Below are positions 48,567 through 60,703 of a stretch of 64,000 bases of DNA, piece after piece. The notes under the pieces were generated by a model, which ran no database searches, was not told the DNA's origin, and saw only the letters and a list, made by a program, of their open reading frames with translations. How positions within the stretch are numbered: position 1 is the first letter of the stretch; each line of letters starts with the position of its first letter. A program made the translations under genes and the position numbers. This stretch comes from Musa acuminata AAA Group (taxonomy: Eukaryota; Streptophyta; Magnoliopsida; Zingiberales; Musaceae): positions 29,452,501-29,516,500 of the forward strand of contig NC_088340.1 in assembly GCF_036884655.1 (NCBI RefSeq), read 5' to 3'.

Positions 48567-49997
48567 TCAACGGTCCCAGTCCTACCAGTTTAATTAATAA
48601 TACCTACAAGCCTGTTCTTTGAGAAAAATGCTCTCTTGAGTTTGACAACAAGAACAAGATTGTTGTTCTTTGTTATGTGATTTATGGATTGAGGAGGTTA
48701 TTGTACTCAACATACGATAGTGTGGCTCAGAGAAATCAATCAACTTTTTACCTAGTTCTGCACCCTGTAAGATCTATCAGTAGTGAGTTGACCCCTGCAT
48801 CTTACATGTATTTGTTTAGCATTGTTTTGAAAATTTATCAAGATAGGTTGTACTCCCTACCATGCATGTGAATTAAATAGATGACTGAGACAGGTTCAAC
48901 TGAGGCGCTGATCCCCAACTGGCAGAAGGTTTGTTCTTGGATTGCTGCTCTAACAATCTCCAAATCTACATATGATGCTGTGCTTCAATTTTCTTCTGTG
49001 ATCTGGGTGTTATCTTCAACATCATGGGTGAGTATAGTGGATTTGGTCACCATTGATGGGCAATTTGTTGTTCCCCAACTGCGCACTCACTCGCCTTTTT
49101 CACCATTACTGCAGGTTATGTTCATCTACATGTGCAAAGTCCATGAAACTGCTTGGATAGAGTGGCTTATTACCTGAGGAATAAGGTATTCTTTGTTTCA
49201 CCTCCTTGAGATTTATTGGAACTTAAAAACTAATCCTTACTATCATGTCCTGCCTATACTAATAAGATTTTAATTTATGGTGTCTTCAAATTATGATGAA
49301 GGTAATGATTTAGAACATACTGATTCGTGTACGAATTGCCTTTGATAAGAAGCAAGGTCACAGGACAAATCCCAAGTTGCTTCATTCGGGACAAGAAGCA
49401 TAGTAGCTTAGAGTTTCAGTCCTGGAAACAACTCGATCTATCTTTGTTGATGGATGGTATCATCAGCTTTTCTCAAGGCTAAACTACAACTAAGTAGTCA
49501 GGATTTTAATTATGTTAATAGTTGCATTGAAGCCACTGATGTTACTGAAATGAGGCATTAGAATGTCTGTCAATTGGTAGAATTGGGTAACCATAAATTT
49601 TATCGTATCCTATTATCTCAAATTGGATTTAATGCATATTCATTCTTATATTTATGCATCCCTAAATGGCTTCGATGTAATGTTAATTCACACAGATCCA
49701 TCGTCAATTTAGACATGCAGACATGATGAGAGCAGCAGATCACAGCCAAGACAAATAAAGAGAATGCTGGTGGTGACAACGAAAAGGATCAAAGAGTGGT
49801 CAAAAGTTTACACTGCATCTGCTGTGAGAGAACCCTTCTTCTTCTTCTTCTCGACTAACTAAAAAACCATCATCATCTTTCTCCTTAGACCTGAAGCCTA
49901 TTTCATGTCTGCAGTATTTTCCACCAAAATAGCACAGCAATTCCTCTCTTCGGTGACTTGCTCATGAATCTGAAATGTCTTACCAACCCGCAGAAGA
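48541..49997. other. Spacer between convergent EMB2759-like and AP2 genes
   Basis: The first 80 bases contain what looks like the former C-terminal coding end of the upstream gene, followed by its 3' UTR. Open frames 48677-48871 and 48881-49177 have no domain. The right end should contain the 3' UTR of the AP2 gene. Confidence 0.5.
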
Positions 49998-52522
49998 TTA
50001 AGCATCGCCCCATGCAGCGAACACTGGCATGTGAGGAGCTGATGGAGCCCAAGTAGAACCAGTGAACTCTGGGGATGATCCCTTGGCATACAACAGCGAG
50101 AGCTCAGTTTGATCCACGGAGCTGCTCAAGCTCTTCCCTAACCTGTCCGTGTCACCGACCCCTTGCATTGACCTCGAGCTTCCCACGACCAACCCATGAA
50201 GAACAGGTGAGAATTCCATGGGGCTCCTGTACTCGGAGGGAGGAGTTTGCTGTTGGAAGTCCATATTCCACCCCGCACCAGAGCTGCTTTCTTCTGTAAG
50301 ATCTCTGCAGTTATCCTGTGCTGGAGGTGGCTCTTTTCCTGCATCAGTTGCCTTGTTTGATCTCCTGGCAAGCTCTCCCGACAACAAGATACTGCTCGTC
50401 ATTATCTTCTCCACGTCGTATCTTGCTATGTCGAAGTTAGTAACTGCATTTACCCCACGAAATCTAATTGCTGCAATGTCATAGGCTTCGGCTGCTTCCT
50501 CTTGTGTACCTGAAAGGCTGATGATGATGCAACAGTGATCTTATTGAAGGTGGCAGACATCAGAAACTTACTGAAGGTTCCAAGGTAGATATCTTTGTTC
50601 CCAGCAACTCGACCGATCCGAGCTTGCCACCTTCCATGCTGGTGATGCCTGAAGAGCAACATTAAATGGCAAGGAATCAGCAGATGATATCAAAGCTGAG
50701 AAATGTGGATGCTCCATCTCTTATAACCCCACGTCACCTTCACCTTGTGACTCCCCGGTACATCGAAGCACCTCGTGAGAACCCACTGCTCCTTCTGTAA
50801 GCAAATCGAAGCAGAGATAGATGAGACCTCCACCAGTCCCATTTAGGATTAGTGTACAAGGAGATTCACCTTCTTAAGTGGGCAACGTACTCTTGCCTCG
50901 TCATTCTCTTCATCTCGTCAAGCTCTTGTTGGTAATTCTCCGACTGCATGAATTCCCATCACAGTATTGCAAGTATGAAGAAGATTTGAACTGATCAAAC
51001 ATACCGGGAAGTTGATGTGTGTTGATGAACCCCAGTACTTCAATGCAGCCAAGTCATATGCTCTGGCAGCTTTCTCCTCCATATCGTAACCCCCTGAGAG
51101 ATTGAAATGCGAGTGGTATATCTGAGCTCACTCATGAAGAAGTTGACAGGTGGAAATGAAGTAGATATCTGAGTTCAGGGAAAGGTTACCAAGATAAACT
51201 GCAGAAGCTCATGATACTTTATGACACATCTCCCAAATCAAGAACATGGCAGACAAGATTTCATTTGTAGTTAGCGTGGTTTAGTTTTCAGTCGGAAATA
51301 TCTGGAGAAGAGGTTCTCGGAACAGAATCTATTTGCTCTGCTCACCTTGCCTTCCTTTCCTTGTCTGGCCTTCTTGCTTGCAGGTGTTGTCCCAGAGATG
51401 TGCTTCGTATCTACCAGTCCACCGATGCCTGATGCATGAAAAGAACTCATCGTATATGTTTTTGCCAGAAAGAAGATCACCAGAAAAAAGAACATTGATT
51501 TGATTCATGGCGAAAAGCATGAAATGTTTGCAGTATCCTACAGAAGAAAATGAGAAGATATACTAAATGACGGCTCTAGTAAGAATCACCACCATGACCA
51601 CTGACCGGGTAACACCTCTATACTGAGACGTTCTCTGCCCAAAAGTGTCAACGCTTTTCCTATGAACTGGTTGCTTCCGGCCCCCTTTGCCGGTCCTCCT
51701 CTTTCTTGGTGCATCTGAAGCCATGCACTCCGTTGCAACAGCAGCAGAGGTCTGCAATGGAGCTGTGACATAGCTGGACTGAGCCCCAGGGCTCATGGAC
51801 AAGCTCAAAGATTGCAGATGACCATATCCCATTGCACCAACAGGGTTACCAGCTCCAAGACCTCCTTCCTCGCACGATCCGTTGTTGCAAGCATTGTGGT
51901 GCCAGTGCACCCAATTTCTCAGTCCGGGAATGGCGTCGACGTCCATTTCATGGCTTCTCACCTCAGAGCACATCCCTTCCTGCGATGGCCCAAAGCACAG
52001 TTGTTGTTGCACTTGCATCTGGTTGACATGGCCTCCGGTCTCAGATTCCTCGTTACGGTGCATGCTGTCTAAGCTTAGAGCGATTTCTGCTCTGTCATTG
52101 TTCTCATACTGGTGATGGATCCCCATATGCTGTCCGCCACTGAGAAAGTCTGCTAGTTTTGGTGATGGAGATGGCATCATCATTCCTTCATCACATTGAA
52201 ACGTGAATAAGAACAAGCATTTCTGGAACGTATTACCGATGCGATGGCTTCCGGGCAGACCTTCCTGCTGTGATCTCCTGAGTGCTTCCGTGTTGCAGAG
52301 AGACCCATCGGACTTCAATGGCATGATGGATAGCTGAGAGTAAAGTCCTCCGCCGTTCTCATCTTCCATCCCGTAGCATACACCGGAGTTGCATGCTACT
52401 GCAGTCGGAGCAGCGGCAAGGGCGGGTCGAGTTTGGCGATGAGGTGGCTCTGAAGACACCTCCGTGTTCATGTGAGTGGAGAGAGAGAAGCCCAACCAGT
52501 TGTTGCTGCTCATGGATTCCAT
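49998..52522 (-). CDS. AIL: AINTEGUMENTA-like AP2 transcription factor (PLETHORA/BABY BOOM type)
   Basis: A nuclear regulator of the AP2 subfamily with two AP2 domains; relatives maintain root and shoot meristems and promote embryo identity. Minus-strand exons: 52522-51606, 51428-51346, 51198-51190, 51093-51005, 50943-50870, 50794-50744, 50648-50572, 50509-49998. They total 1812 nt and 603 aa. The N-terminal NWLGFSLS motif is at residues 8-15. An [15 protein letters not shown] motif precedes the basic [17 protein letters not shown] stretch. AP2-R1 runs from about residue 299 ([20 protein letters not shown]) to about 368. The linker includes [22 protein letters not shown]2-R2 runs from about 401 ([20 protein letters not shown]) to about 465. 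Exon 3 is the 9-nt microexon coding part of VYLG, a hallmark of this family. A stretch in exon 1 (CLFLFTFQ) has splice-like edges but is too short to be an intron. Assignment within the family is by motif memory. Confidence 0.95.
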
Positions 52523-52713
52523 TCTCCTAACACTGCACTAACGAGAGGAGAACCAAATAAGATCATTCAATCTAGGCAAAAAGAATGAGCTCCAACAGGC
52601 AAGTGCTTGACAACAATAAACAGTGGGGATTTGTGGTCTGAGAAGGGGGGATACTGTTGTAGTTTTTCGTTTTTATGGCGACGCTGCTAACAGGGAGAAG
52701 CCCCCCTTCCATT

Positions 52714-52720
52714 CTTTATA
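52714..52720 (-). promoter_or_regulatory. Candidate TATA box of the AP2 gene
   Basis: On the minus strand TATAAAG lies about 190 bp upstream of the start codon in otherwise GC-balanced sequence, a plausible core promoter position. No other evidence. Confidence 0.35.
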
Positions 52721-54429
52721 TCTCACCATCAGATACCCAAGCAAGGCTGCTACCTTTACAGTGTAATGGCCAGGAGACAGTGTGACAGGGAAAGACGACT
52801 GTCCAAGTAGTCACTTCACAACACTACTTTCTGTACTAAACGCAGTGCAATCCATGAATCCTGTTTGTCCTCAACGTGACCTCCATTTGCATAGATTTAT
52901 AACGCTAATTCACTGCTATTACAGAAGCTAAAAGATCTCCAAAGAGTTTCTGCAAAGGCTTTCCTGTGATGTATGCATGGCCTTCTTAGGGACAGTTTTC
53001 ATGAGGGAATGATTTGGTACCGGAGAGGTATGAGGTACAGAGAGATTCCAGGGTACAGATGTCAACATCCATGTATCCTTATACCCATCTCCTTTTTTAT
53101 TACTGCAATGATGACCGTGTCAACCACACTCTTCTTCCCCACCTCAAAAACTATAGAGCAAGTTGCCTCTTCCCCTTCGACTCATTTGCCTTTGCTACTG
53201 TGAGAATCTACAGCTGAAACCAGAAATGATCATGGCCAAACTGACAGAAGCAGATCATAAGAAGGGGACACTTTGGTTTGAGTTCGAAGTAAAGATGTTA
53301 CAGGTTGATGACCGAGCCTCAATAAGGATGCATACAGGTCTGTGGTCTGTGAAGATTATCTTTCACTCTGTCGATTTAGATACTGCCACTTTGATTCTCA
53401 TCTGCTGCCATTCTGTTCATCCTCGAAACAGCACACCGACTGGTTCAGCACAATGCCTGATTGATTCCGACGGAGGAGGTTTCATGATCCAACCTGATGT
53501 CTCTTCTTTCTTAAGGAGAGTGCTGAGACCGGACTGATGCCAAATGGGGACTCCGGTGGCGGAGACAAAGAAACATTTCGCTTTGAGTACACGAGATGGA
53601 GAGGCTGCGGTACAAAGAAATGATTTGACAGTTCATACTGCATCTTCTGGTACTTGAGAGTCGGAAGAAGCTCGGATGGGGACAGAGAAATGACCAGTAC
53701 TACTGTGGAATTAATGCGACTCTCTCAAGATAAGACGGAGATCAAGCTTCTGCGACCGTACACAATAATAGTGCGAAGCACAAAATCCAAGTAAGATGCC
53801 CCCACACAATGGATCCCTATTTGGTAGCGATCGACTGAGAGCCACAAGAGAGCTGTACACTACAAGAGTAGACTATGCTGATACGGGAGAGATAGAGAGA
53901 TTAACTATGGTGTGTGTGATGGAAAAGAGGAGGCAGTCGGAGACCTAAAGGAGCCCCCATGGATGCCACCACCATCATGGAAAGTGGCTGGGTTTGAAGG
54001 AGAAAGACCAGTCATGGTAGGGTCATTGTCAAAGCGAGAACGAAATGGATGTTGCAACATTGCTTCCCATCTGTTGGCATGTGATAAAAGCAGGCTGAGA
54101 CGGGACAGAGCCTTCAATGCTGAAGTCGTCTTCAGAGGTCAATGCTGACGGCTAAGGCTGAAAAGGGACCCACCCCCATCTGCTTTCTCTTCTTCTTTGG
54201 CTTTGTCGTCTTACTTAGCCTTGGCGGAGCAGTAGAAAGAGCGATTTGGGTTCGGGGGAATGTTAGCGGTAATTAAGTGGACACTCGTGAATCTAAGTTG
54301 GGATTGAGTTCTACGTTTGATGCACGAATGAGCAGCAATGAATCTTTTGCTACTGAACGGAACGAATGCCGTTGATGATGTCAGAACTCCAAGAATGAGT
54401 GGGTAGGATGTTTGGGAGGAGGATGTCAA
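52721..54429. other. Upstream flank of the AP2 gene, no supported gene
   Basis: Mixed-composition sequence that probably contains regulatory DNA of the AP2 gene. Short frames such as 53163-53537 and 53905-54117 have no recognised domain. Beyond about 54430 the sequence abruptly becomes very AT-rich. Confidence 0.5.
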
Positions 54430-57419
54430 TCTCATTATAATTAAAATTTTTTTCTATTAGTCAATAATCATAATCAAAATCTAATCAAATTTATAATATA
54501 TCTTAATTGATATATTAATTGATATATTATTAGTCGCATAGTTTATTTTAAAATAATTGATAAGATATAAAAATTAAGATTAAAATGAATGAAATAAAAA
54601 AATTATTTAAAAATAATTTTAATTAATTAGATTTTAAAACTTTAAAAAAGTTTTACATATGTGTATGAATTTTATAAAATAGACCAATAAATCAAATAAA
54701 TATAATAATATCACATTAAATTTGACTATCAATGCAAGTCATAGTTATTGTATATCATCGATATCATGTTTTCTTTTATGTATTCTAACACTGTTAATCC
54801 TTTTTACTGCAGTCCAAAACGACCGTTGTAATTTATCTTCTCAAGATTATATATATATATATATATATTTTCAACCATAATATAAGTACATAAATATGAA
54901 TAGGATAGTAGAAACAAATAACCTTAATTGTATGAACAAGAATATCCACTCAAACATACATCATCATATCTTTTATGAATTATTTACAAACCTAATTTAA
55001 AAAATATGTCCTTTTAAATATTTTAGACTATAAATCCTAATGAATCGATTTGCAATTGATATAGTGAAACTCAGATTCTTAATTGACATTAATTATTTTT
55101 GGATTTTTTCTTCAAATATTTTATATCATAATGCATAGAACTATTAGAATACTTATCATTCTTAGAGGAAAAAATTATTATAATATATTATAAAATATGT
55201 ATTTGACAATTGAGTCTAATCACACCGAGTCATAAGATAAAATTTCACAATTATAAAGCTTGATCAATGGCCTCAAAGTATACCACTAAATTAACTTTTT
55301 ATTCTTGATAATATAATAATATATTATTTTATATTTTTTCTTATAAAATATATCTCTCACTAATAAATATAAAAATGTAAATTGGACTTCTTACTATCGA
55401 GTCAACTTACAAAATCAATATATGAAAATATAATAATTTTAAGCTAATCTAATTTATATGTGAGCATATGATTTTTTTCATCGCTTCTAAATATCTTATT
55501 ATTTTCTTTACAATCTCTTAGTGTTTTATCTTTAGATAACTCTAATATCTACCTAGTATTTTAGCTATAAAATTGATATTTTTCCAAGCCATTTTAAAAA
55601 TAATTGCTTTGATTGAAATTTATTATTTTTATCATTTATTAAACAAAGATGTATATTAAATCTCTTGAAGATATATTTAATATATCATTTTTGAGATAGC
55701 CCTAGTAATCCTTGAAATCTATCCATAAATATCTTAATACCAGTAACATAAGATGTCTCATTCATATCAACCATATTAAAATTTTTAGTGAGAAATATTT
55801 TAGTTTTGTACAATAGATCAAGATCACTGCTAACAAGTAAAATTTTATTCACATATAAAACCAATATATAAACTTGCTCTAATTAACCTTTAGATATAAG
55901 TATTGATTAATAGTATTTTTCTTAAATATGATGGAAATAATAGTATTATGAAACTTTATATTTCATTATATAAGGCATATTTAAGATCATAAATGAATTT
56001 TCTAAATTTATATACCAAATTTTACATCTAGATCTTCATTCAAAAATTACATTAATATAACTTAAAATCATAATGAGCTATTAATACATGATTTTTAACT
56101 AGTCTATTAGGTTAATGCTTTCTTTATGAGTAAAATCTTTAGCTATAAGTTTAATTTTATATCGTTTGATATCATCATTTGAGTAATATCTATATAAATA
56201 GACTCTTCTATAATTACTTGGTAATTCGATGAGTTTTCAAACATCCCTCTAGTCCATTGATTTCAACTCTTCTTTTATTACATCATAACATTTTTCAAAA
56301 TTATTTTTTTTTTTGTGATAACAATGAGGGGTCCTTTTGATTCCTATGTCATAATTTAATTATTGTATATATACCATCTATAATAAAAAATGATAGGTCT
56401 ATTATCCCTTTGAGATCTTATCAAAACTATCGATTGTGATTCTTCTACAAGATTATTAGTAATGATATCAATATTATGTGAAAGTTCATCAATATTATTT
56501 TATTATTCATCCTTATCAATTCTTTTAATGATTTGGGAACAACAATCTCTAAATTAATAAAAGAGTTTTAACTTGTATTTTCTCAATATCATGATTAAAT
56601 TTTGAGATTTGAGAAGTTTTCTATGATAAAGAAGTATCAATCTCTAAAATATTATAAATATTTCTAATATTAATAATTTTTTCTTTGTTGTCGTCTTCGA
56701 AGGTAAAATATCCTCTATCTCAACTAGTGAGTTTTGAGAAGTTTGTTGAATCTTTGGTCATGTGTATTTAGCATTCACTATCAAGATACCATTTTTTATT
56801 CCTAACTCTTATTTGGAGACATACCTACAAGAAAAAGAGGTTTGCTTTAGGTACCCATTTAATTTTTAGTTTTTCATAGTTAGGTTTATCTTTCTTATCT
56901 TTTGGCTCTAAATTACTTATAGTTCCTTTAGAAACCCAAATTAATTAAAGATGATTATATTTTTTAAAAGAGCATCTGTAAGCATAGTGATCAAACTTTT
57001 TAGAGAAGTTGCATTGAACTTTCTAATGTGTATGAGTATGCAATATTGGTCATTTTACAAATATGATTGGCTTTTGATGAATGTTACTACTCGTGAAGCC
57101 AATGCCTTCTTTACTTGATATATAATCTTGTTTAACAAGAATCATATCAAGTGGGTTGTTTTAATTTTAATTTTTTCTAATGTTTATTGTAGTAATATGT
57201 TTTCCTTTTTAAGAGATTCTATTACATCATTACTATTAATAGACTCTTTTAAGCAAAATTCTAGTTTTTCATTCATGGCAAGTCATTCTTTGTATTTTTC
57301 AAAGCATATAATTCTAATGATTTTTTAAATAACTCATTTTTAAGTTTAAGATTAGATGATTCTAAATCTTCACATTAACTTTTTGAATATTTTTATAATA
57401 AGTGTCATGTCTTCATTGT

Positions 57420-57990
57420 CGTAACTTGAGCCTTTGTTCAAGTAATCATTTTTGGATTTAAGAGCAATATAATTTCTTTTTTTAGAAGGTTTTATTTTTC
57501 TTCAATCATGTGCTTTGTATATCATTTCATCGATCATTAAAGATCTTATGATTTCTTTAAGAGGAATATTGTTTAAGTCTTTAGCTTCTTATATTGTCGT
57601 TATCTTTCAATCCCAACTTTTCATAAGAGACCATAAAATCTTACTCATCAATTCAAAATTAGTATAGTTTTTACCAAGAGCTTTTAATCTATTGACAACA
57701 TCCATAAAATAGGTGTATATATCACTAATAGATTTTCTTAGTATCATTTTAAATAATTCATAATTATGAACAAAAGATTAATTTTGGATTCTTTTACTCA
57801 GCTTGTGCCTTCATGAATGACTTCAAGTATGTGCCATATATCATATGTAATGTCATAAGTTGAAACTCATTTTTATCTAAAGCACAAAAAAAAAAAAACA
57901 TTCATAACTTTAGCATTTAAAGAAAATATTCTCTTTTTAAAATCATTCTATTCCTCCATCGGTTTAAAAGATTTTTGAAAACCAAACTCG
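57420..57990 (-). pseudogene. Copia gag relic
   Basis: Plus-strand phrases such as TTTTACCAAGAGCTTTTAA, CTATTGACAACATCCATAAA and CTTGTGCCTTCATGAATGA closely parallel the gag copy at 63136-63864 (CTTCTACCAAGTACTTTTAA, CATTGACGACATCCGTAAA, CTTGTGCCTTCGTGTGTGA). Numerous substitutions and small indels leave no usable frame. Confidence 0.65.
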
Positions 57991-58178
57991 ACAACATTCT
58001 ATAAATCAAAATCCATAGAAAATAAAAAAAATTATTTATGTTTTCCAATAAGTGTAATTCATCCCATAAACATGAGAGGACATGTGATGAGTGTCCATCT
58101 TAATGATTTGAAAACGTCATTTATTCTTTCGTGGGTGCTAATCTAAATGAGGGATTCTTGCTGTACTCTGATACTAAT

Positions 58179-58741
58179 TGTTAGGATTTTAATGACATTT
58201 CCAATTCGACCTAACATCAAGCCCAATGATTTTCATAACAAACAGGCTTCATTTTACCCTAATACCAACTTAAATTGACCCAAAAAACTTTGATTAAGAC
58301 CTTAACAAATCAACCACACCTCTAACACCTTTATGAAACTTTTGGCATGTTGTATGTTCTTTTGATATACCATCCGATCTTCTGACATTTCATCCAAACC
58401 TGTCACATCGCCCTTTTATTCGACATATTGACCATTCCACCGGCATATTAAATTTTCTATGACATCTAATCTTCTAACACAATATCTGATCCTTTTAACA
58501 TGATGCCCAAACTTATAGTATGAAAGTCTAATCTCTAGCATGTCGACTAATCCTCAGACTCGACATCCAATTTTTAATACGATAATTTTTCTAGCACAAC
58601 ATCTGACTCTTCTACTTCAATAGTTGGCCCTTCGATGGTTCAAGTTTGTAATCAAAGTATTTTTTATATCATTTATCTTAAAATCATATTAATCCAATAA
58701 ACTCATTAGTTAGTTTCATCATTAAAATCTGAGATTTAATA
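58179..58741 (-). repeat. Eroded copia LTR with internal-type sequence on both sides
   Basis: On the plus strand it runs from TGTTAGGATT (58179) to TCATTAAAATCTGAGATTTA (58722-58741). In minus-strand terms its end is followed by a primer site, marking a 5' LTR of the element below. Its start is preceded by TATCATCATAAAAAAGAAAA, a degenerate polypurine-type sequence, as expected for a 3' LTR of an element above. Confidence 0.6.
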
Positions 58742-59031
58742 ATCTTTTTCTTTTTTATGATGATAATCAATTGGTGATGGAGTCTTTATGAGGCTCCCTT
58801 TATTATATGTCATCCTTAAAAGTATGATGAATTTGAATAAATAATAATTTTCCAATGCTAATTTTGAATTAAAATTAAAATAATTTGATCTTATTGATAT
58901 TATAATTCAATCATTCAAGCCTAAAAATTAATATTTGACCAAGTTTCAAATCTTAAGTTATAATTATAATAATTTTAAATTTTAAATTTCAACCATTATC
59001 AATGTATAATGTAAATTAAAATATTGTTAGG
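58742..59031. other. AT-rich spacer between two copia LTRs
   Basis: The first 60 bp resemble the internal sequence that borders the LTR at 60703 (ATGATGATAATCAATTGGTGATGGAGT compared, in part, with GATGATGACAACC and GACGGAGTT). The rest is AT-rich with no recognisable feature. Confidence 0.5.
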
Positions 59032-60703
59032 ATCGGGGTCGACACTAAGAGTACTTTGAAAACCATTATCAATGTGATAAATTTCAACTATTATCAATGT
59101 GAATTAGTTCAGCGGTAAAACTTACGTCTTCAAAAACCTTCGTACGTTGAAAACCGAGTCTTCAGAAAATTAACTTGAAACACATTTATAAATAAATTAA
59201 AGGTAGTAAGTAATTAAAGAGATTTGCAGTAAGTAAATGATAGGAAGTAAATGCAAATCAGAGAACACGCCAATTTTATAGTGGTTCGGTCGTCGTGACC
59301 TACATCCACTCCGTCGATTCCTCTTCCGTCGAGGCCACTGGCATCCACTATCGGTCTTTTTTCAATAGGCGAAGACCAACCACCTTTTACACCCCTCTTC
59401 TCATTTTCACGGGTTTAGGAGACAACCCTTATAAGCACTCACACTCCTCTTATAGAATTCTAAACTTAGAGTGGAGGAGAAAATTTCTAAAGAGATTGTA
59501 GCAATGTTTTCTCACTTTTGAATATTCTATGCTTATGTGTTTTAACCAGGGATGAGAGCGGTATTTATAGGCATCAAGTTGATTCAAACTTGGAGCCTAA
59601 AAACTTCTCATATTGGGTTTTCCGGGCACGAGTGGTACCATCGCTTGCGCTGGGCGGTACCACCGCCCAATGTCAGTCATTGACACTACCCTAGGTGGTA
59701 CCATCACCTAGTCTAGCGGTACCACAGCCTGGGGGGTAGTGCTGGGCAGTACCACTGCCCAGATTGGCGGTACCACTACTTGACACCCTGCTAAGGGTGC
59801 TACAACCACCCAAACTAGTGGTATCATCGCCTGACATAGTCTCAAAGACTGTGTCATGACAGTGAGACTTTTTGAGGCACTATTTGGGCCTCTTATTGGG
59901 CCCAACACAATCATTACATGGGCCTAGCTGACCCCTAATTGGGTTGGCCCAAATCCAAACCCAATTATATACTAACTACGATTCCTAAGACATTTACTAA
60001 ACTAAACAAATCCATATGTCTTGGTTCTTCCAACGAGCTTCCGACGATCTTCCGGCGAACTTCCGACGATCTTTCGGCAATGTTTCGGCGGACTCCCGAT
60101 AAGCTCCTAGACTTCACGATAATCTTCTTGGTGAGTTTTGATGAGCTTCTCTAGCAAGCTCTGAGACTTTTCAGCTGGTTCTGCAAGAACTTCCGACGAA
60201 CGTATGGACTTCTGACGAACTCTCGAACTCCCAACGAAATCGCATCCTTGACTCTGGGACTTCAATTTGCTTCATGCCTTACTATCATATTTAATCCAGC
60301 ATATGTAAAATATACTTCGATCTAGATAATTAATACTAAGCATTAATCATGTTGTCCGGCATGTTATTGGTCCCTCGACGCCTCGTCCGATTCTTCGGTG
60401 CATTGTCCTCTCTTGCGACCGGTTGCCCAATCGACTAGTTGACTCCGCAACTCTAATATCTTTGGCGCAATATCCGCTCTTCTTGGCCCGATGTCTGAAT
60501 CCATGGCCCGAAGCCTTCTGTCGATACGTCGACTGATCCATCGGCTCGACGTCCAATCTTCTGACATATTTTCCTCCGACACAACATGATTCTTCCTGCT
60601 TTAATTATCTCATCCTAATCGAAGCATCCTATGTCACTCAAAACACAGATTAAATCATAAATAATTATCAATTGGTTTCATCATCAAAATACGAGATTTA
60701 ACA
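59032..60703 (-). repeat. Long copia 3' LTR
   Basis: About 1.67 kb. On the minus strand it starts TGTTAAATCTCGTATTTTGA and ends CGATCCTAACA. A polypurine tract (AAAAAAGGGGAGAT) lies immediately before its start, so it is the 3' LTR of a minus-strand element whose interior lies at higher coordinates. GGTACC-rich inverted phrases occur at 59630-59830. The 18678-19155 fragment belongs to the same family. Confidence 0.7.

Larger units (their letters stand above)
54430..58741 (-). mobile_element. Heavily eroded Ty1/copia element
   Basis: Very AT-rich sequence in which minus-strand copia homology can still be followed. An LTR lies at 58741-58179, a primer-site remnant (TATCAGAGTA) at about 58164-58173, and a gag remnant at about 57990-57420. 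An RT remnant near 55890-55640 reads in broken form like a copia palm domain, with the phrases LLVSSDLDLLYKTK, FLTKNF and ETSYVTGIKIFMDR. No intact frame remains. The left end is only a composition boundary; a second LTR was not identified. Confidence 0.65.

Noticed and set aside
48881..49177. A 98-codon frame after the EMB2759-like gene
   Set aside because: It shows no similarity to known families, no continuation by splicing and ordinary intergenic composition.
52200..52260. A possible short intron in AP2 exon 1 (GTAATACG to GATGAAG on the minus strand)
   Set aside because: It would be about 54 nt, below the usual minimum for plant introns, and reading through keeps the frame.
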